From Cotesia glomerata (taxonomy: Eukaryota > Arthropoda > Insecta > Hymenoptera > Braconidae), in the NCBI RefSeq assembly GCF_020080835.1, contig NC_058165.1:1357967-1421966 (forward strand): a DNA stretch of 64,000 nt, read 5' to 3'. A program made the position numbers and the translations under genes. Below, piece by piece: positions 22,891-35,791 of this stretch (within the stretch, counting starts at the first letter, position 1; every line of letters starts with the position of its first letter). The notes under the pieces were generated by a model, which saw only the letters and a program-made list of their open reading frames with translations, had not been told where the DNA came from and made no database searches.

Positions 22891-23867
22891 ATGTATCAAA
22901 AAAATTTTTTTTCTGTTGCAATAAAATTATTATTTATCAATAATATTCCTCACTAATTTTTCTCTAAAAATATAGAATCAATTATTACTTTTCCTAAAAT
23001 TATCCATACCGAATAAATCAATAATCACTCTATTTATTCAAATTAATTACCGGACAATAACCACAACATTAATTAGTCACGGTAATAATAACTATTGATT
23101 ATCGGAGCGTACATAAATAATTTAATATACACAAGTATGTTTACACACCTGGTGATGTGTGAGTAGACTACATCTCGTATGTATGGTGTGCATATATGGT
23201 GTACGGTGTGCATATATATGCAGATACTGGTTTGTGGTATTTACCGTGCATTACATTAGGTGTATAATGTATTGCTCATCTGCATAGTACATGAGGCGTG
23301 TGACATACGGCAGCCAGCTCACGCTTAGCTGCATCTGCTTCTGCTCATCTTTACTCCTATCCCATCCCTCATTCTCTCTATGTATAATATGCTCCTATAT
23401 CCTCCACTCTCATCCTCATCTGACAACTTTCTCCTTCTTTGTCGTCTTTTTGTTCGCGAAAGTGTACACAACTATATATTTATGTCATATGTAGAAATTT
23501 CATATACTGTAGTTGTGATACCTTCCCTAATTTCACTTCTTCTATTATCTCCACGACGACAACACGACATTATTGTTGTTGTTATTACTATTCCTGTTAA
23601 ATAATATTTTCGGTGATAAACTGTCTTTTTTATGGGAATTCAAGTCTCTTGTGGTTTAATATACGGAAAAAGAAATATATAGTTTTTTTTTATTGATGTT
23701 TTGAGTGGTGTGTGAAATTTTTTACCGGACAATTGAGGGTCCTTTGAATTATAGAGGCGATGGGAATTTTTTTATCAGGCGGAATAAGTTATTGCCAAAA
23801 TGTATATAATTATTAGGGTGGGCCGAAAACAATGGATTTTTTTTTAGTGCTATATTATTCAAAAATT
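22891..23867. other. Single-copy DNA, no gene confirmed
   Basis: A pyrimidine-rich patch at 23330-23460 gives two short frames that I consider chance. GTGTGCATATATG-like motifs repeat near 23180-23225. No splice-linked exons found. Confidence 0.4.
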
Positions 23868-24023
23868 ATTTCTAGATACATATTTAAGAAATGACCTTGT
23901 ATCTTGTGAACTATTGAAGATTTTAAAGATATAAGCTCATCCTGAGATTACATTTATTGAGACCTTTCATTTGAGTACCCACATAAATTTTTGATATATT
24001 TTTTATATATAAATATATTAAAT
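23868..24023. repeat. Left arm of palindromic satellite block C
   Basis: Starts at the shared terminus TTCTAGATACATATTTAAGA and runs through the standard left arm to the AT loop, where it stops abruptly at the ACTAGCTGATACC element. The matching right arm resumes at about 25684. Confidence 0.75.
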
Positions 24024-24797
24024 ACTAGCTGATACCCACCCGCTTCGCTGGGCATACAATAAAATTTTATGTTGTAACCTAGATGAAAAATATAAACAAA
24101 ATGATTAATTTCAAAAAGATAATTAATATAAATTTTGAATTAGAGAAAAGTGATTGTTTATGATAACCGGTGTTAGCGAGTATTAAATATATGAGAAAAG
24201 TATTTTATTATTAATAATCAATCAATCAATGGGTCAGTTAGTCAGTAAATCTGTCATTAGACAGATTTCCGCATCACCCATGACGTACTGTGTAGTGAGA
24301 TGCGTTCCCATTATAATAATGTTATCCTAAACATTTAGTCTAGACCGGATAGGTCAAATGGTAGAGTAGCCGACATGTCACCGGAAGGTTCTGGGTTCGA
24401 ATCCCTGTCCGAGCTATCTGAATGTTACTCGCATATTCTATAACCTCTTATTAAGAAGGTCCTTCCTATTTCTTTCTCAATCTCTTCCTCCTCCGTGAAT
24501 GTTGGAACGATTCACGTAATAATTATCCGTAACTCCTATTCTTTTCCGCTTCATAGTATTATTTAATTTTAAAAAATGTCAATAATTTTTTTAATTTTAA
24601 AAAAATGTTAATAATAAAATACTTTTCTCATATATTTAATACTCGCTAACACCGGTCATCACAAACAATCACTTTTCTCTAATTCAAAATTTATATTCAT
24701 TATCTTTTGAAATTAACCATTTTGTTTATATTTTTCATCTAGGTTACACCATAAAAATTTATTGTATTCCTATCGAAGCGGGCGGGTATCAGCTAGT
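24024..24797. mobile_element. 774-bp foldback element with tRNA-like core
   Basis: Perfect 13-bp ends ACTAGCTGATACC and GGTATCAGCTAGT, continuing as an imperfect inverted repeat of roughly 200 bp on each side (for example CTAACACCGGTCATC near 24645 against its inverse near 24165). The central spacer holds the tRNA-like sequence at 24343-24414. A conserved-looking GCTTCGCTGGG lies near each tip. No protein. Confidence 0.75.
24343..24414 (+). repeat. tRNA-Asp-like sequence in the foldback element
   Basis: 72 nt with a box-A-like TAGGTCAAATGGTAGAG, an anticodon-loop-like ATGTCAC (GTC in the anticodon position) and box B GGTTCGAATCC. Only part of the acceptor stem pairs. More likely a tRNA-derived repeat than a functional gene. 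Confidence 0.5.
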
Positions 24798-25683
24798 TAT
24801 TAATAAATTCATAACAAATTAAGTGGTATTAAAAATATATTTATTATTACTCATTTTATTAGAAATTATCTTAAATCGACCGTTTTTTATAATAATTTAA
24901 CGATATCGTTGTAAAATTTTAGAGAAGACGCATCAGACACAATTTACCATTTTAATTTTAATCATTAAAATCAGTATAATCATTTAACAATATCAACTTG
25001 ATAATATTTATGTTTAATTTATCTGTGTTATGATATAATCGAGTTCATCCTTCATGATTATTCCAATACATATAAGTTATTTCAGTTATTAATGATTTAG
25101 CTATTCTTTCTTAAAAACGTATGATTATGAATTCCTACTGTCCCAACAGTCAATCGATAAAATTTAAAATCAATCATTTTGACAGTTATTATAGCAACGG
25201 TAACCATGATAACGGTAACCATGGTAACGGCAACCATGGTAACGGTAACCATGGCAACGGTAACCACGGCAACGGTAACCATAGCAACGGTAACCATGGC
25301 AACGATAACCATGACAATGGTAACCATGGCAAAGGTTGATTAGCGTGGTGGTTGTAGGGGTTGAGTTCGATAATTTACGGGTGCCACTGATGGTTTCTTA
25401 GATTAGAGGGTCAAAATGATATTTCGCTCCCCAAAAAAAGAGAGAGATATAGGAAGGGGAAAGATTATAGGGCACGGGAGGGGAGGAGAAGAATGAGAGG
25501 GAGGGAGGGGAGGGCATATGTGATGGTAGACGAAAAATTCATTTTGGCTAGGAATTGCGTAAAATCCGTTCTTAGTGAGCGTCTACATCACGAATGGAGT
25601 AACTATGCTAAATTTCAAGTCAATCGGGCGAATAGTTTCGGAGATCTCGTGATGAGTGAGTGGTATTTCGCTTATATATATAG
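24798..25683. other. Rest of the insertion in block C, ending in TATATATAGAT
   Basis: AT-rich to 25195, then a minisatellite, a purine-rich tract (25430-25515, GGGAGGGAGGGGAGGG) and a 3' stretch (GTTTCGGAGATCTCGTGATG to TATATATAGATA) that resembles the 3' tails of arthropod retroelements. Together with 24024-24797 it may be one 1.66-kb insertion in the satellite loop. The element class is not certain. Confidence 0.45.
25196..25335. repeat. 15-bp minisatellite, about nine units
   Basis: Units of AACGGTAACCATGGT with few changes. Because 15 is a multiple of three, both strands stay open (NGNHG on plus, VTVAM on minus). There is no signal peptide, splice context or family match, so I do not call a gene. 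Confidence 0.9.
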
Positions 25684-26840
25684 ATATATAAATATATAAA
25701 ATATATGGAAAATTGATGTGGGTACTCAAATGAAAGGTCTTGATGGATGTAATGTCGGGATAAGCTTATATCTTAAAAATATATATATTATATATTTGAA
25801 TATATGAAAAATATATCAAAATTGTGAACTATTGACATTTTTAAAGATATAAGCTCATCCCGATGTTACACTCATCGAGACCTTTCATTTGAGTACCCAC
25901 ATCAATTTTTGATATAGTTTTCATATATAAATATATAAAATATATATAAATATATAAAATATATGGAAAATTGATGTGGGTATGCAAATTAAAGCTCTTG
26001 ATGAGTATAACATCGAGATGAGCTTATATCTTTTAAAATATATTTTATATAGATGTATATATGAAAAATATATCAAAATTGTGAACTATCGATATTTAAA
26101 ATAAGCTCATCCCGATGTTATACTCATTGAGACCATTCATTTGATTACCCACATCAATTTTTAATATATTTGACATATTTATATATTATATATATGTATA
26201 TATGAAAAATATATCAAAAATGCATGTGAGTACCAAATGAAAGCTCTTGATGAGTGTAACATCGGGATGGGCTTATATCTTAAAAATATATATATTATAT
26301 ATTTGAATATATGAAAAATATATCAAAATTGTGAACTATTGACATTTTTAAAGATATAAGCTCATCCCGATGTTACACTCATCGAGACCTTTCATTTGAG
26401 TACCCACATCAATTTTTGATATAGTTTTCATATATAAATATATAAAATATATATAAATATATAAAATATATGAAAAATTGATGTGGGTATTCAAATGAAA
26501 GCTCTTGATGAGTGCAACATCGGGATGAGCTTATATCTTTCAAATATATATTATATACATGTATATATGAAAATATATCAAAATTGTGAACTATCGACAT
26601 TTTTCAAAATATAAGCTCATCCCGATGTTATACTCATCGAGACCTTTCATTTGAGTACCCATATCAATTTTTAATATATTTGATATATTTATATATTATA
26701 TATGAAAAATATATCAAAAATGCATGTGAGTACTCAAATGAATGCTCTTGATGAATGTAACATCGGGATGAGCTTATATCTTCATAAATGTCAATAGTTA
26801 AAAAAGTACAGAGCAATTTAACAAAAGTATCAATTAAATT
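25684..26840. repeat. Palindromic satellite block D (continues C)
   Basis: Right arm first, then at least three further arm pairs with AT loops. A module with ATATATATTATATATTTGAA occurs twice (near 25785 and 26287), showing a local period of about 500 bp. It ends with the shared AAGTACAGAGCAATTTAAC terminus. Confidence 0.8.
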
Positions 26841-28140
26841 TTATAATTTTTCCTTGAACATCAATGATTTAAAAATAGAAGTCATTAAATAGTCAAGCGT
26901 CAAGTACCTACAGGAAAATAAAATAAAATTATATTTTTTAAATCTTTTATTGTACATAGAAAATTTTTATGTTTACAATTTTATTAATTTTCAAGAATTC
27001 TAATTTTACTGCAGTATTTTTCAAGAAAAATACATTTTATGACCTGCGGCGACTACATAACATATGAAGCTATTAAACTCGAAGTCACTTCTTGAGTCCA
27101 ACACATGATAAGTGTATCTAGAAAAAATTGTTAGACTAAACAACCTTTTCTGGAATATCTAACTTTGGAAATTTATTTGTGGTCCATAAAATAAAGAAAA
27201 AAAAAAAACTAATTTTTTTATCTTTTCATATTTTACTTTGTTATGTCTCTTACATTGTAAAAAAAAAAAAAATAAAATAAAGCCATAATCGGAAAAATTT
27301 CTAATGAAAAGGTCGCAACATTCCGATAAGAAAATATATTTATTTTCTCTACCTTTACTAGCATGAAAGCTAAATATTTCGTATATATAGATAACCCTGT
27401 CTCAATAACAAAACAATTTTAGCGCAGGTACTAGACACAATAGTTCTTGTAAATAATACTCTGAAAATCCCCTTCTACCTGCCGGCGAACAATATGTAAC
27501 ATTACAGTACGTTCTGAGTCATAGTATTTTCAAGGTTACGAGGTCTCTGGAGTATATTTCCTCCGCTAGATGGCGGTAGTGGTCCAAAGTTCTTAACAAT
27601 CACTTTTTTTGTGTGGCTTTAACCGAAAAAATTGCGACATTAGGTTAGATTCAACGTATTTATTCTATTCATGATCCTAACAATTATTATTACGAAAAAA
27701 ATAACAATGTAACTCATGAAGGATTGAGAAATAATTTTAAATAATTGACAGAAAATTTAGAAAAATTTCTTTAGTCTCCTCAGCGCTTTGTTAAAGTTCC
27801 GACTATTTTTTAAATGCCTTGTTAGAGGTTATGATTATTTTTATTTATATATTTATAATCCAGCAGTATTAGCTTGTTATTTTTGAATTAAATTTTTTTT
27901 TTTTATCTTGTGGGAATTAATTTTATTAATTTGTTTATTTTGGATGTTTTTATAACCTAGAATATTTTTTATTAGATTCTTTCGTAAGCCCATGAATTAT
28001 TTTTATTTTTAGTAGATTTCATAGAAATCTAACTATTGCATTGGTCCTCATGATGGAACTTTTAAAAAATTTTGCTATATTTCGACTCAGCTCGTCAAGC
28101 GGATTCAGAAAATGCATATGGTTCAAAAGTTTATATATGT
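26841..28140. other. Single-copy AT-rich DNA, no gene found
   Basis: No frame, exon chain or repeat member recognised. CTCCGCTAGATGGCGG near 27557 is a short CG-containing motif also common in insect repeats. Confidence 0.4.
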
Positions 28141-28143
28141 ATG

Positions 28144-28182
<39 letters not shown>

Positions 28183-28560
28183 GTAAGGTCCCTCCTCCCC
28201 CCTTTATCCTTTATTTCCCCAGTTCCCAAATTTGTCTTTAATGACAAATTTAGCTATAAATTATGGCTCTTTACCGTAAGATGGACGGTGGTGTTTATTA
28301 CTCGGTAGGTCTTATTAGGTGACGGAATGGTAGTTACGGACAATGTCTCGGATAGCTTAACTGGTAGAGCCTTTGGCGCGTAACCAAATGATCCGGGTTC
28401 GAGTCCCGGTCTGGGCTGTCTGAATTATTTTTTCGGTTACCGAAAAATTCCTACTGAGTAAGGTCCCTCCTCCCCCCTTTATCCTTTATTTCCCCAGTTC
28501 CCAAATTTGTCTTTAATGACAAATTTAGCTATAAATTATGGCCTCGTATATATATATACG
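28141..28560 (+). repeat. TA microsatellite and duplicated SINE tail with tRNA-like head
   Basis: A TA run (28147-28180) is followed by a tail sequence (AAGGTCCCTCCTCCCCCCTT to TTTAGCTATAAATTATGGC) that appears twice, at 28185-28265 and 28460-28542. Between the copies lies the best tRNA-like sequence of the window (28345-28417). The layout suggests one SINE inserted next to, or recombined with, another. Confidence 0.7.
28345..28417 (+). repeat. 73-nt tRNA-like SINE head, best-folding copy
   Basis: D stem GCTT/GAGC, perfect anticodon stem TTTGG/CCAAA around the loop CGCGTAA, and perfect T stem CCGGG/CCCGG around TTCGAGT. The universal T at position 33 is G and the acceptor stem is only half paired, so a translational tRNA is unlikely. 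Internal pol III promoter boxes are intact. Confidence 0.65.
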
Positions 28561-30514
28561 ATATTATCGGCAGTGTCTCTTCTCTAACTCCCGTAATTCT
28601 ATACGGATCTCAATATAACGTAACATACTTATTCTTAGGACGATTTCCGAGGTTAAGTTCTAAGATGAGCCAAATCTGTCGATTAGTTTAAAAATGAGAG
28701 CAATTCAAAAATTTTCAAAAATCGCAAAAAATTTTCGCTTTTACCTTATTTCCGTGCAATAACAATGGAAAGCGACATCCTATCGGATTTCTGTAAATTG
28801 TATTTGAAAGCTTATTTAATAAGCTTCAATTTTTCTACTGATTTATTTTCCCAAATTGAATAGTTCAGGAATAATAGCAATTCAAAAATTTTTAAAAATC
28901 GCAAAAATTTTCAATTTTTCCGTTTTTCCATGCAAATACAATTGAACGCGATATCTTATCAAAATTCTATAAATAGCATTTACCATTTACATTAAAATTG
29001 AATAAAATATTTAAAAAGTTGATAAAAAAGATGAATTGAATAAACAAATATATAGTAAATAAATAAAAAAACATAATTAAAGAAAAAATAGTTGGTTAAA
29101 AAAGATGAAAGAAAAAACCACGAGAAAAATAAAAAAAGATATGAATAAAACGAAAAAATAATAATACTATAGAGAAAATAATCATAAGTTCGTTCAACAA
29201 AAGTACTTTTTAAATATTTTTCATTCAGGAAATAATTCACAGAAATTATTGGAAGCAAAAAATATAAAAATGACTAGCGAGATGTATAACACAACTTTTT
29301 TAGGTTCACAAAATTATATCAAAACAATACAGAATTGATTATTATAAGCTATATGTAATTACTAATAACTTGTTAAAATATCTAGTAGATCTGTTTCTAC
29401 TCTTACATGTACTTTATACTCTTCTATTTTGTATTTTTGCCATTCGGCGATTGCTTTGGCATTTAAATTAAATAAATAAATAATAACTATGTAACATAAT
29501 TGTAATAATAATTGTAATGAAAATAAATTTAATTCATTAAAATCTAAAAATCTAAATAAATGAAATCTACTTCCATTTCGGCTGCCGAATGGCCTTTTAT
29601 TTTTAAGCTATTAATGTTCAAGAAAAAATGATTAAACTTATTGTAAAACAAAATAACATCAAATTTAAAAAAATTATTTTTCCGATTAAATATTAGTTAT
29701 TTAAATGATCATCAAACATTTATTAAAAAAAAAAAAAATATTGTGAGTAATGATAATAATAATAAAATGAAAAACAGTAAGAATTGTGGATGTAATTCTA
29801 GAATTTCTCAAGCAATTTAAAAATACCTATACAAAAAATCTTTTCTCCAACCTAAACACTATTGTGCTCTAAAATCTATTGTGAAAAAATATTTAAAAAA
29901 AAAAACCTAAGATTCCAAATGGAGATTCCATCGTCCCAAGCTATAGGGTTACCATACATGATTTTTAATGATCCGGATCATTAAAACCCGAGTAAAAAAA
30001 AAATAAAGGGAAGAAAGATCTTGATAGGGCCTTGATTATTCAGAAATGAGACAGCATGAAATTTAATTGGAAGAGTGACAAAATGACAAATAACAAACAG
30101 TGTCATTTGATAGAGAGGAAAGTGGATTGAAATATATGTATATTAAAGTAATCAACGAATCATGTTACCGAGATTCGAGAGGTAGTAGATATCTGTAGAG
30201 AGAACTACCAGTCTTTCAACAGGTACACATGTGATTGAATTCCTGTGACGCGTTGTCACAGAGATAGATATTCCTTTCACGAGTTCAATGATTATTCAAT
30301 CAAATCAAGAATTGGGTTTACGTAATTGGAAAATTTATATTGCCGTTTCACCTACTGGTTTTATTGTTTTATTTTATTAAAGGTTGGAATATATAGGCCA
30401 GTATTGATCTTCTGATTCTTCCGCGGTGAATTACTGGAATTATTCAACAGCATTTTTATTGAATTTGGAAAAATATCAATTTTTCATGGAAAGTGAAATG
30501 TTAGCTAAATAAGT
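28561..30514. other. AT-rich single-copy DNA, no gene found
   Basis: Two related tracts (near 28700 and 28885, with AATTCAAAAATTTT and AAAATCGCAAAAA) suggest an old local duplication. A minus-strand frame at 28992-29258 is phenylalanine/tyrosine-rich low complexity. Nothing else seen. Confidence 0.4.
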
Positions 30515-30697
30515 CACAAGTAATTTATTTAGTACAATTTATTAACTGTTAAAAAATATTTTTTAACTATTAATAAATGTACTTTCCTCCCAAATAAATA
30601 TTTATTAAATATTAAAAAATATTTATTAAAATTTAATAAATTAAATAATTGTCTTCAAATAAATAAAATTATTAATAGTTAATAAATCCTATTAGTG
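30515..30697. mobile_element. CACTGATAG-family MITE end fragment
   Basis: Family sequence ending AATAAATCCTATTAGTG. It abuts element T copy 2 across TAGTTATACGGAC. The same junction, inverted, occurs at 46255-46280. Confidence 0.7.
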
Positions 30698-30701
30698 TAG
30701 T

Positions 30702-31560
30702 TATACGGACAATATTTTAATAAATATTTTTCTGTTATCGTGTTAAACAAAAAATTATTAGCTGACTGAAAGGTAGTTACGGACAATGTCTCGGATAGCT
30801 TAACTGTCCGAGCCCGAAGCGCGTAACCAAAAGATCCGGGTTCGATTCCCGGTCCGGGCTGTCCGAATTATTTTTTCGGTTGCCGAAAAATTCCCACTGA
30901 GTGGTCCTCCCTTTTCCTTTATCCTTTCTTCTCTCCTTTCCCAAAATTTTTCATTCAATGACAAATTAGCTACCAAATGTATATGATTAACTCTCGAAGG
31001 ATAATTGAGTTAGAGTAACTTAAAATGTAGAGCTAGGCATACTGAGTTAAAGTTAATCAAGATGACTATTATGCCGATATTTAACTAAAAATAGTTTAAG
31101 TAACTATGTTATTAAAATACAATATAATAAATTAATTTAGGTATAATAACTTTAATTAAATAGTGGTGATGGTAACTAACTAGATTTTCCTAGTTCAGAG
31201 AACCAACATTTTTTTTCTCTCAGTAAATTTTCATGATAATCAATTAAAAAAGCCTCTTTAGAAAAGATGATTGAAAAAATTTTCCGGTCTCTTAAGTCCA
31301 TACAAAATTTTAATTACGATAAATCTAAGACTGAAAGCTTACTGTACAGAAATATCCAATACCAATAACACCTTCGTTACTAAAATCTTTTTTTTCCCCT
31401 TTTTTATCACAGCACGCTCATAAGTTAACATACAATAAATATTTTAATGAATTCTTTATATCTTGCATTAATACTGTCACTGTCAGAGCTTTAATGGATA
31501 AATTTATTTAAAAATCACATAAAAGTAACTATTATTAAAGTACAATATTATAAATCACTT
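30702..31560. mobile_element. tRNA-containing dispersed element T, copy 2 (inverted)
   Basis: Inverted copy of 20496-21376 with high similarity along its length, from TATACGGACAATATTTTAAT to AAGTACAATATTATAAATCA. It contains the tRNA-like sequence at 30788-30860. Confidence 0.8.
30788..30860 (+). repeat. 73-nt tRNA-like sequence
   Basis: Same sequence as on the minus strand at 21218-21290 and 46108-46180: GTCTCGGATAGCTTAACTG start, GGGTTCGATTCCCGG T-arm. A repeat component, not a tRNA gene. Confidence 0.65.
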
Positions 31561-34480
31561 TAGCTCCACAAAATTCTCTGAAATCAATATTCTGATATAT
31601 AATCACCAGGATCATTAAAAATTTGAATTACCGCTCCAATAAATTCCTCCGACAAATGCTATAAACTTCCCAAGCCTTGATAAAATCAGCATTCACCTTC
31701 GATCTGATACAGATATCCGTGTCCCAATCCAACAATCCAATCTAGCAGATCTCCAAAGCAATTCTAAATTCTGAATCCCAAATCTGTTCTTCGACAATAT
31801 TTCTCTGCTATTCACTAATCCTGCTCCAGCTCCTGATTTTCCAATTGGGGACCAAGACTTTGGTCCCTTAGAGCCATGAGAAAAAGGCAGTATTGTTGCA
31901 CTTGATGATAGCTGATAGATTGAAGGGTATTGTCTCATAGTTGTGAAGACAATATTGAATGTTCCTGGTATCTTGAAATAGACCTTATTTCTTATTGTGA
32001 TCAAGGATGATGTTCCGTGTTAGCTATTGCCTGTTGCCTGTTGCTTGTTGCACGCTGGTTTGGTTCTTGTGAAGGAATCCCAAAGAGGCGGGCCTCAAGC
32101 CATCGCCTTTTTTCATTTAATTTATTTTTTCCGAACAAAACAACAGAGGACTGAAGACTGAAGACTAAGAAGGAGAACGGGGATATTTTAGCCTCCAGGT
32201 AAGTCTAGACATTGAGGTTGGGCCTCTGTTTACACAGTCCCCATCATCCACTACACTACGAGGTCACGTTTTTAATACATTATATACCTGTGGCTGTGCG
32301 TGTGCCAGACTGAGTGGATGTTAAGACGGTCTGTGTGCACCAAACGGAACTTTTGTGATGCAAAGCCCAGAAAGAGCTTCAAGGGGAATTGAAGGAAGGA
32401 ACGGCACCGTAAAAAATTCTGGTAAATATTAAGTATCCGATCTGATGGAATGAAATAGTGATGCACAAGTTCATACCAACAGATCCTGGTCATGATCCTG
32501 TTCTTGGAACTTCAGTCGTTTTGACAAAGGCAGACGATTCCTTGGCTCTGTTGGAGCCTAAGCCGGTATTTTGGAAAAGGTTCGATTGCACGGCGGACAA
32601 TGAGCAGTCAGATTGGAAAAGTCATTGAATTCGTCGATGAATAGCAGACCGACAGATGCGGTTATGGATATAATAGGCGTGTGGGCATCATCATACACAC
32701 AGATTCTGTTTATATGAGCTTCACACCTTCGTATTCTGTTTTATCGCGATCAATGCTATACTGGATATACAAGATGCTATGCGACGTTTGCAAACATTGG
32801 GATTCCCTGCTGGGAATTATGTCCGGGGACAATATGGTCATTTGGGACGCACATCCTCGTTGTCATTTTTTATGGAGATTTTGAATTATTTATGGGATTC
32901 CTAAATGGGTAATTAGGAGTCAGTTTGGTAAGATTTTGGCTTTTTTGTAATTTTTTAAGCAGCTTGCCGGTTTTCGGGTGGATCTAAGGATATAATTATG
33001 GGGCGAGATCTAAGGTTCATTTTGGGTGTGTCAATACAAGGATGGATTGGAGATGATTTATGGAAACTTTTGGTTTTGGGATTTTTGAGCGTTATGGAAT
33101 CTACTCTAGAAAGTAAAAGTTGTTGGCTCAGAAGTATGAAAGCTGCTCGAATTTTAAGAAAAAAATCATATGTTTTTAAGTACTTTAAATTTGTTTATAG
33201 ATAAAACGCGTTACTAAAACAATAAGGGCGTATCTAAAAAAAACGCCCTTATGGTTCTGCAGAATCAAAAGGGCGTATAAAAAATTTCTTTTTGCTCCAA
33301 TCAATGTAAAAATGTTGAACACATTAACATCTATGAGAAAAACGAAAAAAAAATTTTTTTTGTCATACGCTTTTTTAGTTTTAAGAAAAATTTTTTTTAC
33401 AGTCATAAGGGCGTGGATTTGGTAATACCGATGATGTTTGAAAAAAAAACCAAAAAGAACTTTGTTCTTGAGAATTGTTATGATTCATTAATACCAATAT
33501 CTTGAAGCAAGTTCGATGAACTAAATCAATTTTGTACATCAAGCACCGTCTCACAAAAACATCATCGTTATTATCAAAGTTTAATTTTCAGCGATGGTAA
33601 TAGTTTATAAATTTTTTTATTATTATCAAGTTATATTTTTTTTTTTTTATGATCTTAGGTACAGATGATCCTGACGATGACGATGGCATAGGACTAATAC
33701 CCTGATAAATTTATTTTTTCATTTGTTTTTTCACTTGAATAAATATTTGTTGATATAAATTAAGTTGTGGAGTGATAATTTCTATTGCCTTTGCAATTTT
33801 TTTTCTTACTCTGACCTATAATTGATAATAAACCGAAAAAACAGGATACGCCCTTATGGCTTCTTCATTAAAAAAAGCATTTATTTTTATCACATCAAAT
33901 AAAAACCCTATAACCGTTTCTTTTAAAAACTTTCCCGACTTCAATTTTTAATCAGTAAAACAATTTCTAAAATTAACACCGTTCCCAATCAAATTCTCCG
34001 AACATCGAAAGTACTTCTTAATAACAAAATAAACTATTCTTTTTAAACAATACCCACAATTTCCAAGTAACTTATAAATTTTTCCAAAACCTATATAATA
34101 TATTTGTTTCAAAACTTACCGTTAAACTTTTAAGTGACGAGCGTCGGTAGTCTAGACAGCCAACCTCCTTATTTAAACTAACCCCCTCTCTTTCTCCAAT
34201 ACCACCACAATTGTCCATTCTATTCCTGTCCCTAGTCAATAAACAGTAAACATAAAAACCTTTGATCAGGATAAATTGATTACCCACTCTAATTAACCAA
34301 ATGGAGTGTCTTTCACCCAAATCAACCAATCCAGTCAAAATATTGAATTCACTTTCATTGACTCGACGGCGGCGGACCCTATCAATACTCCCCAAATTTT
34401 TCATTATCTCACTTTCGAATAAAATCGATGGGTTCAAATGTTAACTTTTGATTCTGTTGGGCGTAGACCATATATATATT
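31561..34480. other. Lower-AT single-copy region, possible untranslated exons
   Basis: Noticeably less AT-rich, especially 31640-32900. It has an optimal donor CAG|GTAAGT on the plus strand at 32196-32204 and a strong donor on the minus strand (ACG|GTAAGT, exon side at 34120). Minus-strand frames of 103 codons (31693-32004) and 121 codons (34072-34437) start only at TTG and match nothing I know. I see no complete exon chain; some of this may be 5' untranslated exon or promoter. Confidence 0.35.
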
Positions 34481-35161
34481 TTATTTAATGAATAAGCACC
34501 AGACCAGCATGATACCAAAGTATGAATGCACTCCCAATATTATAAGCAATAAAATATTCCGTTTCTATTGTTCGCTTAAGTCGGCAACAGTGGTGTAGGT
34601 GTAAACACAGCCATTGATAAATATTTAATGAAATCATGCACCAGTCGCCTCCCCTTGCCTGGTCAGAAACCCAGGACGTAACATTGGGCATTTTGCAAAC
34701 AGATTTTAACAGTTGGCGTTGCTTGTAAGCCCTTTTGGCAATATGGTATGTATGCTGAGAATTGACAATATTGAATGAATACAATTGACAGTGCAATGTT
34801 TCCTATGAGGCTGTAGTTTGGATAATAGTGTCTAGTGACTAGTGTTGAGCCTGCTATTTGCTACCACAAAACCCCGGGATATTATACTGATTTAGTCTGT
34901 GCCCTAATTGCCAACGTTCATTGTCCTTTTTTTGAAGGGGCGAGTTGTTGGGGTAATTGGTGAAAGTTTTATTGATGGGGGAGTACAATTGGGGGTTCGA
35001 CGATGTATCGTTGACGATAGGTTTGATATTCAGGAAAATTTATAAAATTGTAGACAAGTTTTAAAGTTTTAGTTTGTAGTCAGATTGATGAAAATATGAC
35101 AATATGAAAAAACAGATGTTTTTTTACTTATTTCCACAAAAAATGCTTGACGTCTATTCAT
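34481..35161. other. Single-copy DNA, no gene confirmed
   Basis: Includes a 103-codon minus-strand frame (34485-34796) with a TTG start and no recognisable similarity. No repeat family member until the MITE at 35162. Confidence 0.35.
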
Positions 35162-35791
35162 CACTGATAGAAGGATTTTTATATATTTAATAAGCTTTAT
35201 TAACTGATAATAAATAATTTTTTAACATCAGGATTTAATAAATATTTATTAACAGTTAATAAGTAATTTATTAAGTACAATTTATTCCCTGTTAATAAAT
35301 ATTTATTAATGGTTAATGAATATTTGTTAACTGTTAACAAATATTTATTTAAAATAAAAAGCAAAAATAGCCATTTTCTTTTGACACTTTTTATAACTCT
35401 ATAGCTGGAATACATAATAATAATTAAATTCACTAGATAAATTAACGTTTTTAATATTTAAAAATATAAAAGATAATTATTCACTGTAATAGAATTTGCT
35501 ATTTTACAATAAACGTTATTATAATGTAATATAATTAATCCAAATAATTTATAAAGATGATTTTTGTTTATAAGCAATCTTTATATCATATTTTATTTCA
35601 AGCCAAACAAATTCACTCAATAAAATATTTATTAACTGTTAATAAATATTTGTTAACTATTAATAAATGTACTTTCCTCCCAAATAAAATATTTATTAAC
35701 TGTTAATAAATATTTGTTAAAATTTAATAAATTAAATAATTTTCTTCAAATAAATTAAATCATTAATAGTTATTCAATCCTTTTATCAGTG
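35162..35791. mobile_element. CACTGATAG-ended MITE, copy with both ends
   Basis: CACTGATAGAAGGATTT at the left and AATCCTTTTATCAGTG at the right, 630 bp. The interior matches 8590-9186 in the same orientation and 4375-5100 and 46271-46935 in the opposite one. The flanks (CAT and TAA) do not show a clear target duplication. Confidence 0.8.

Noticed and set aside
25097..25339. Frames of 72 and 76 codons on opposite strands of the minisatellite
   Set aside because: Both follow from a unit length divisible by three; no splice, promoter or family support.
28345..28417. Functional tRNA gene
   Set aside because: G in place of the universal T33, a poor acceptor stem and repeat copies elsewhere favour a SINE head.
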